Assembly: GCF_037975245.1 (NCBI RefSeq)
Contig: NC_092581.1
Location: forward strand, 7,159,501 to 7,223,500
Origin: Apostichopus japonicus
Taxonomy: Eukaryota; Echinodermata; Holothuroidea; Aspidochirotida; Stichopodidae
Reading direction: 5' to 3'
Length of the DNA stretch: 64,000 bases
The translations under genes and the position numbers were made by a program. This document shows positions 57,710-64,000 of this stretch, piece after piece; the first letter of the stretch is position 1, and the number at the start of each line of letters is the position of its first letter. The notes under the pieces were generated by a model that was not told the origin of the DNA, did no database searches, and was given only the letters and a program-made list of their open reading frames with translations.

Positions 57710-58897
57710 CGGTACGGAACATTCGATTGATCGGTACCGCACATTCGATTGATCGGTACGGAACATTCGATTGATCGGTACGGATCATTCGATTGATCGG
57801 TACTACAAATTCGATTGATCGGTACCGTACATTCGATTGATCGGTACCGCACATTCGATTGATCGGTACGGAACATTCGATTAATCGGTAACGAACATTC
57901 GATTGATCGGTACCGCACATTCGATTGATCGGTACGGAACATTCGTTTGATCGGTACGGGACATTCGATTGATCGGTACCGCACATTCGATTATTCAGTA
58001 CGGAACATTCGATTGATCGGTTCGGCACATTCGATTGGTCGGTACCGCACATTCGATTGATCGGTACGGAACATTCGATTGATCGGTACGGAACATTCGA
58101 TTGATCGGTACGGAACATTCGATTGATCGGTACGAAACATTCGATTGATCGGTACGGAATATTCGTTTGATCGGTACTGCACATTCGATTGATCGGTACC
58201 GCATTTTCCATTGATCAGTGCCGCACATTCGATTAATCGGTAACGAACTTTCGATTGATCGGTACGGAACATTCGATTGATCAATACCGAACATTCGATT
58301 GATCGGTACCGCACATTCGATTGATCGGTACCGCACATTCGATTGATCGGTACGGAACATTCGATTGATCGGTACCGCACATTCGATTGATCGGTACCGT
58401 ACATTCGATTAATCGGTACCACACATTCGATTGATCGGTACGGAACATTCGATTGATCGGTACCGTACATTCGATTGATCGGTACGGAACATTCGATTGA
58501 TCGGTACCGTACATTCGATTGATCGGTACTGCACATTCGATTGATCGGTAAGTAACATTCGATTAATCGGTAACGAACATTCGATTGATCGGTACCGCAC
58601 ATTGGATTGATCGCCACCGCACATTCGATTGATCGGTGCGGAACATTCGATTGATCGGTACGGAACATTCGATTGATCGGTTCCGCACATTCGATTGATC
58701 GGTACCGCACATTCGATTGATCGGTATCGTACATTCGATTAATCGGTACTACATATTCGATTGATCGGTACGGAACATTCGATTGATCGGTACCGTACAT
58801 TCGATTCATCGGTACGGAACATTCGATTGATCGGTACGGAACATTCGATTGATCGGTACCGCACATTCGATTGATCGGAACCGCACATTCGATTGAT
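57710..58897. repeat. 54-monomer tandem duplication, distal copy 2
   Basis: This is the counterpart of 44003-45190 inside the large duplication. It contains GGTGCGG and GATCGGTTCCGC in the expected places. Confidence 0.85.
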
Positions 58898-61590
58898 CGG
58901 TACGGAACATTCGATTGATCGGTACTACACATTCGATTGATCGGTACCGTACATTCGATTGATCGGCACCGCACATTCGATTGATCGGTACGGAACATTC
59001 GATTGATCGGTACGGAACATTCGATTGATCGGTACCGCACATTCGATTGATCGGTACGGATTATTCGATTGATCGGTACGGAACATTCGCTTGATCGGTA
59101 CTACAAATTCGATTGATCGGTACCGTACATTCGATTGATCGGTACCGCACATTCGATTGATCGGTACGGAACATTCGATTAATCGGTAACGAACATTCGA
59201 TTGATCGGTACCGCACATTCGATTGATCGGTACGGAACATTCGTTTGATCGGTACGGGACATTCGATTGATCGGTACCGCACATTCGATTATTCAGTACG
59301 GAACATTCGATTGATCGGTACGTCACATTTGATTGGTCGGTACGGAACATTCGATTGATCGGTACGGAATATTCGTTTGATCGGTACTGCACATTCGATT
59401 GATCGGTACGGAACATTCGATTGATCGGTACGGAACATTCGATTGATCGGTACGGAACATTCGATTGATCGGTACGGAACATTCGATTGATCAATACCGA
59501 TGATTCGATTGATCGGTACCGCTCATTCGATTGATCGGTATCGCACATTCGATTGATCGGTACGGAACATTCGATTGATCGGTACTACACATTCGATTGA
59601 TCGGTACCGTACATTCGATTAATCGGTACCACACATTCGTTTGATAGGTACGGAACATTCGATTGATCGGTACCGTACATTCGATTGATCGGTACGGAAC
59701 ATTCGATTGATCGGTACCGCACATTTGATTGATCGGTACCGTACATTCGATTAATCAGTACCGCTCATTCGATTGATCGGTACGGAACATTCGATTGATC
59801 GGTACCGCTCATTCGATTGATCGGTACCGTACATTCCATTAATCGGTACGGAAAATTCGATTGATCGGTACGGAACATTCGATTGATCGGTACCGTACAT
59901 TCGATTGATCGGTACTGCACATTCGATTGATCGGTACGGAACATTCGATTAATCGGTAACGAACATTCGATTATTCAGTACGGAACATTCGATTGATCGG
60001 TACGGCACATTCGATTGGTCGGTACGGAACATTCGATTGAACGGTACGGAATATTCGTTTGATCGGTACGGCACATTCGATTGATCGGTACTGAACATTT
60101 GATTAATCGGTAACGAACATTCGATTGATCGGTACCGCATTTTCCATTGATCAGTGCCGCACATTCGATTAATCGGGAACGAACATTCGATTGATCGGTA
60201 CCGCACATTCGATTGATCGGTACGGAACATTCGATTGATCGGTACCGTACATTCGATTGATCGGTACGGAACATTCGATTGATCGGTACCGCACATTCGA
60301 TTGATCGGTACGGAACATTCGATTGATCGGTACCGTACATTCGATTGATCGGTACGGAACATTCGATTGATCGGTACCGCACATTCGATTGATCGGTACC
60401 GTACATTCGATTAATCGGTACCAAACATTCGATTGATCGGTACGGAACATTCGATTGATCGGTACCGCTCATTCGATTGATCGGTACCGTACATTCGATT
60501 AATCGGTACGGAAAATTCGATTGATCGGTACGGAACATTCGATTGATCGGTACCGTACATTCGATTGATCGGTACTGCACATTCGATTGATCGGAACGGA
60601 ACATTCGATTAATCGGTAACGAACATTCGATTGATCGGTACCGCACATTCGATTGATCGGCACCGCACATTCGATTGATCGGTACGGAACATTCGATTGA
60701 TCGGTACGGAACATTCGATTGATCGGTACGGAACATTCGATTGATCGGTACCGTACATTCGATAAATCGGTACCACATATTCGATTGATCGGTACCGTAC
60801 ATTCGATTGATCGGTACGGAACATTTGATTGATCGGTACGGAACATTCGATTGATCGGTACGGAACATTCGATTGATCGGTACTACAAATTCGATTGATC
60901 GGTACCGTACATTCGATTGATCGGTACCGCACATTCGATTGATCGGTACGGAACATTCGATTAATCGGTAACGAACATTCGATTGATCGGTACCGCACAT
61001 TCGATTGATCGGTACGGAACATTCGTTTGATCGGTACGGGACATTCGATTGATCGGTACCGCACATTCGATTATTCAGTACGGAACATTCGATTGATCGG
61101 TACCACATATTCGATTGATCGGTACCGTACATTCGATTGATCGGTACTGCACATTCGATTGATCGGTACCGTACATTCGATTAATCGGTAACGAACATTC
61201 GATTGATCGGTACCGCACATTCGATTGATCGGTACGGAACATTCGATTGATCGGTACGGAACATTCGATTGATCGGTACGGAACATTCGATTGATCGGTA
61301 CGGAACATTCGATTGATCGGTACCGTACATTCGATTAATCGGTACCACATATTCGATTGATCGGTTCCGTACATTCGATTGATCGGTACTGCACATTCGA
61401 TTGATCGGTACCGTACATTCGATTAATCGGTAACGAACATTCGATTGATCGGTACCGCACATTCGATTGATCGCCACCGCACATTCGATTGATCGGTGCG
61501 GAACATTCGATTGATCGGTACGGAACATTCGATTGATCGGTACCGTACATTCGATTGATCGGTACCGCACATTCGATTGATCGGTACCGC

Positions 61591-61592
61591 AA
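61591..61592. other. 1-bp register slip (+A), copy 2
   Basis: This is the same TACCGCAACATTCG insertion as at 50,304 in the same monomer context. The register moves from 1 to 2 modulo 22 and stays there to the end of the window. Confidence 0.95.
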
Positions 61593-64000
61593 CATTCGAT
61601 TGATCGGTACGGAACATTCGATTGATCGGTACGGAACATTCGATTGATCGGTACCGTACATTCGATTAATCGGTACGGAAAATTCGATTGATCGGTACGG
61701 AACATTCGATTGATCGGTACCGTACATTCGATTGATCGGTACTGCACATTCGATTGATCGGTACGGAACATTCGATTAATCGGTAACGAACATTCGATTG
61801 ATCGGTACCGCACATTCGATTGATCGGCACCGCACATTCGATTGATCGGTACGGAACATTCGATTGATCGGTACGGAACATTCGATTGATCGGTACGGAA
61901 CATTCGATTGATCGGTACCGTACATTCGATAAATCGGTACCACATATTCGATTGATCGGTACCGTACATTCGATTGATCGGTACGGAACATTTGATTGAT
62001 CGGTACGGAACATTCGATTGATCGGTACCGCACATTCGATTGATCGGTACCGCACATTCGATTGATCGGTACGGAACATTCGATTGATCGGTACTACACA
62101 TTCGATTGATCGGTACCGTACATTCGATTGATCGGCACCGCACATTCGATTGATCGGTACGGAACATTCGATTGATCGGTACGGAACATTCGATTGATCG
62201 GTACCGCACATTCGATTGATCGGTACGGAACATTCGATTGATCGGTACGGAACATTCGATTGATCGGTACTACAAATTCGATTGATCGGTACCGTACATT
62301 CGATTGATCGGTACCGCACATTCGATTGATCGGTACGGAACATTCGATTAATCGGTAACGAACATTCGATTGATCGGTACCGCACATTCGATTGATCGGT
62401 ACGGAACATTCGTTTGATCGGTACGGGACATTCGATTGATCGGTACCGCACATTCGATTATTCAGTACGGAACATTCGATTGATCGGTACGGCACATTCG
62501 ATTGGTCGGTACCGCACATTCGATTGATCGGTACGGAACATTCAATTGATCGGTACGGAACATTCGATTGATCGGTACGGAACATTCGATTGATCGGTAC
62601 GGAACATTCGATTGATCGGTACCGTACATTCGATTAATCGGTACCACATATTCGATTGATCGGTACCGTACATTCGATTGATCGGTACTGCACATTCGAT
62701 TGATCGGTACCGTACATTCGATTAATCGGTAACGAACATTCGATTGATCGGTACCGCACATTCGATTGATCGGTACGGAACATTCGATTGATCGGTACTA
62801 CACATTCGATTGATCGGTACCGTACATTCGATTGATCGGCACCGCACATTCGATTGATCGGTACGGAACATTCGATTGATCGGTACGGAACATTCGATTG
62901 ATCGGTACCGCACATTCGATTGATCGGTACGGAACATTCGATTGATCGGTACCGCACATTCGATTGATCGGTACGGAACATTCGATTGATCGGTACGGAA
63001 CATTCGATTGATCGGTACCGCACATTCGATTGATCGGTACGGAACATTCGATTAATCGGTAACTAACATTCGATTGATCGGTACCGCACATTCGATTGAT
63101 CGGTACGGAACATTCGTTTGATCGGTACGGGACATTCGATTGATCGGTACCGCACATTCGATTATTCAGTACGGAACATTCGATTGATCGGTACGGCACA
63201 TTCGATTGGTCGGTACCGCACATTCGATTGATCGGTACGGAACATTCAATTGATCGGTACGGAACATTCGATTGATCGGTACGGAACATTCGATTGATCG
63301 GTACGGAACATTCGATTGATCGGTACCGTACATTCGATTAATCGGTACCACATATTCGATTGATCGGTACCGTACATTCGATTGATCGGTACTGCACATT
63401 CGATTGATCGGTACCGTACATTCGATTAATCGGTAACGAACATTCGATTGATCGGTACCGCACATTCGATTGATCGGTACGGAACATTCGATTGATCGGT
63501 ACGGAACATTCGATTGATCGGTACGGAACATTCGATTGATCGGTACGGAACATTCGATTGATCGGTACCGTACATTCGATTAATCGGTACCACATATTCG
63601 ATTGATCGGTTCCGTACATTCGATTGATCGGTACTGCACATTCGATTGATCGGTACCGTACATTCGATTAATCGGTAACGAACCTTCGATTGATCGGTAC
63701 CGCACATTCGATTGATCGCCACCGCACATTCGATTGATCGGTGCGGAACATTCGATTGATCGGTACGGAACATTCGATTGATCGGTACCGCACATTCGAT
63801 TGATCGGTACCGCACATTCGATTGATCGGTACCGTACATTCGATTAATCGGTACTACACATTCGATTGATCGGTACGGAACATTCGATTGATCGGTACCG
63901 TACATTCGATTGATCGGTACGGAACATTCGATTGATCGGTACAGAACATTCGTTTGATCGGTACCGCACATTCGATTGATCGGTACCGTACATTCGATTG

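Larger units (their letters stand above)
842..60160. repeat. Marker variant CCGCATTTTCC plus ATCAGTGCCGC, about 32 dispersed copies
   Basis: A linked pair of variant monomers, one with GCATTTTCCATT and the next with GATCAGTGCCGC, recurs as a unit. It is normally followed by an AATCGGTAACGAACTTTCG monomer and then a GATCAATACCGAAC monomer. Copies lie near 847, 2541, 6193, 12375, 13277, 14508, 16093, 16994, 18534, 19393, 21307, 23111, 25223, 26091, 27753, 27907, 30349, 31305, 32527, 33385, 35211, 37497, 38751, 39609, 41509, 43307, 44495, 46429, 53801, 57013, 58201 and 60137. The marker is absent from about 6.2-12.4 kb, 46.5-53.8 kb and 60.2-64 kb, so the array is regionally structured. Confidence 0.9.
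613..63173. repeat. Punctuation variant ATTATTCAGTACGG, about 53 dispersed copies
   Basis: In this variant the usual GATTGATCGGTAC is replaced by GATTATTCAGTAC (three substitutions), which removes the GATC and CGG of the monomer. Copies lie near 613, 2307, 3693, 5013, 7367 (ATCATTCAG form), 8687, 9831, 10799, 12163, 13109, 14251, 15879, 16783, 18279 (ATTCTG form), 19179, 20655, 21141, 22373, 22899, 24483, 25011, 25826, 27543, 30139, 31083, 32271, 33173, 34625, 35043, 36339, 37288, 38497, 39398, 40851, 41336, 42590, 43096, 44282, 45590, 46263, 47582, 49345, 51171, 51875, 53569, 54975, 56295, 56799, 57989, 59289, 59969, 61069, 62456 and 63160. Most are preceded by a fixed run of two diagnostic monomers, one with ATTCGTTTG and one with TACGGGAC. 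The phrase marks higher-order units averaging about 1.2 kb. Confidence 0.9.
1..64000. repeat. 22-bp tandem satellite array filling the whole window
   Basis: The sequence is a head-to-tail tandem of a 22-bp unit: GATCGGTAC, a variable triplet, then ACATTCGATT. About 2,909 units fit in the window and no other sequence interrupts them. The triplet is mostly GGA, CGC or CGT, with TGC and TAC less common. Other recurrent changes are GATCGG to AATCGG, TCGATT to TCGTTT, and rarer compound variants. The register of the GATCGG start stays at 1 modulo 22 from base 1 to about 20,549 and changes only at five 1-bp slips. Neither array edge is present, so the true array is longer. No homopolymer exceeds about four bases. 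What is seen is a satellite; its chromosomal position (centromeric, subtelomeric or interstitial) and any function cannot be read from the sequence. I do not recognise the family. Confidence 0.99.
55189..64000. repeat. Large segmental duplication I, copy 2 (runs off the window)
   Basis: This copy of the 41.5-52.7 kb region still matches at base 64,000 and so probably continues beyond. Relative to copy 1 it lacks 220 bp near 60,850 and 2,200 bp (exactly 100 monomers) at a junction between 61,499 and 61,545. It keeps 66 bp near 55,820 that copy 1 has lost. All steps preserve the 22-bp register. Confidence 0.9.

Noticed and set aside
1-64000. CRISPR array
   Set aside because: Regular short repeats are present, but there are no unique spacers: the 22-bp units abut directly. 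No cas genes are present.
1-64000. Telomeric repeat tract
   Set aside because: The unit is 22 bp with balanced strand composition and no G-rich strand like known telomerase repeats. A subtelomeric or telomere-like role as a long satellite cannot be excluded but is not supported here.
1-64000. Assembly artefact as the explanation for the whole window
   Set aside because: Copies of each block differ by private single-base and single-monomer changes, and the 1-bp slips are placed consistently, which argues for real sequence. Individual near-perfect duplications (9.2-11.1 kb, 35.7 kb junction, 55.2 kb onward) still deserve read-level checks.
1-64000. Homeodomain-type binding sites at the AATCGG variant (ATTAATC core)
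   Set aside because: Short AT-rich cores occur by chance in any such monomer. No evidence in the sequence points to regulatory use beyond the palindrome itself.
1-64000. Genes, tRNAs, transposon fragments or other islands between blocks
   Set aside because: I followed the monomer register from end to end and found only five 1-bp slips. No stretch longer than one monomer departs from the repeat.

Overview
The whole 64 kb window is one uninterrupted satellite DNA array. It is built head-to-tail from about 2,900 copies of a 22-bp monomer, which reads GATCGGTAC, then a variable triplet (most often GGA, CGC or CGT, less often TGC or TAC), then ACATTCGATT. I see no protein-coding gene, RNA gene, transposon, CRISPR array or unique-sequence island on either strand, and the array runs off both ends of the window. 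An array this long and ordered points to a eukaryotic chromosome (pericentromeric, subtelomeric or another heterochromatic block) in a long-read assembly. I do not recognise the monomer family and cannot name the organism. Base composition is about 45-50% GC with roughly three CpG per monomer, so the array shows little CpG decay.

The minus strand is full of long open reading frames. They are a by-product of the repeat: the consensus monomer has no stop codon on that strand in any frame, and because 22 leaves remainder 1 on division by 3, each frame reads three monomers (66 bp) as the same 22-residue peptide. All three frames show it at once. On the plus strand the GATTGATC core supplies a TGA, which closes each frame every 66 bp. 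I annotate no CDS.

The information lies in the order of monomer variants. A limited vocabulary of variants recurs in fixed phrases. One phrase carrying ATTATTCAGTACGG occurs about 53 times, on average every 1.2 kb, and another carrying GCATTTTCC occurs about 32 times. Larger blocks are copied over each other: 0.3-1.4 kb matches 53.3-54.4 kb; a 45-monomer block occurs three times between 1.35 and 7.4 kb; 2.3-5.2 kb matches 6.0-8.9 kb; 9.17-11.1 kb is a 44-monomer tandem duplication; 10.9-14.7 kb matches 14.7-18.7 kb; 14.2-16.2 kb matches 25.8-27.9 kb; 17.8-21.4 kb matches 31.9-35.3 kb; 21.5-23.2 kb matches 23.5-25.3 kb; 29.5-35.7 kb is tandemly duplicated at 35.7-42.0 kb; and 41.5-52.7 kb is duplicated, with deletions, at 55.2-64.0 kb.

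Nearly all length differences found between paired copies are whole multiples of 22 bp (22, 66, 88, 154, 220 and 2,200). Only five 1-bp slips break the register of the 64 kb, and four of them form two pairs that were themselves duplicated. The picture is of a young, actively rearranging satellite that evolves by unequal exchange in monomer register at several nested scales. All block boundaries were read by eye and should be taken as good to a few tens of bases.
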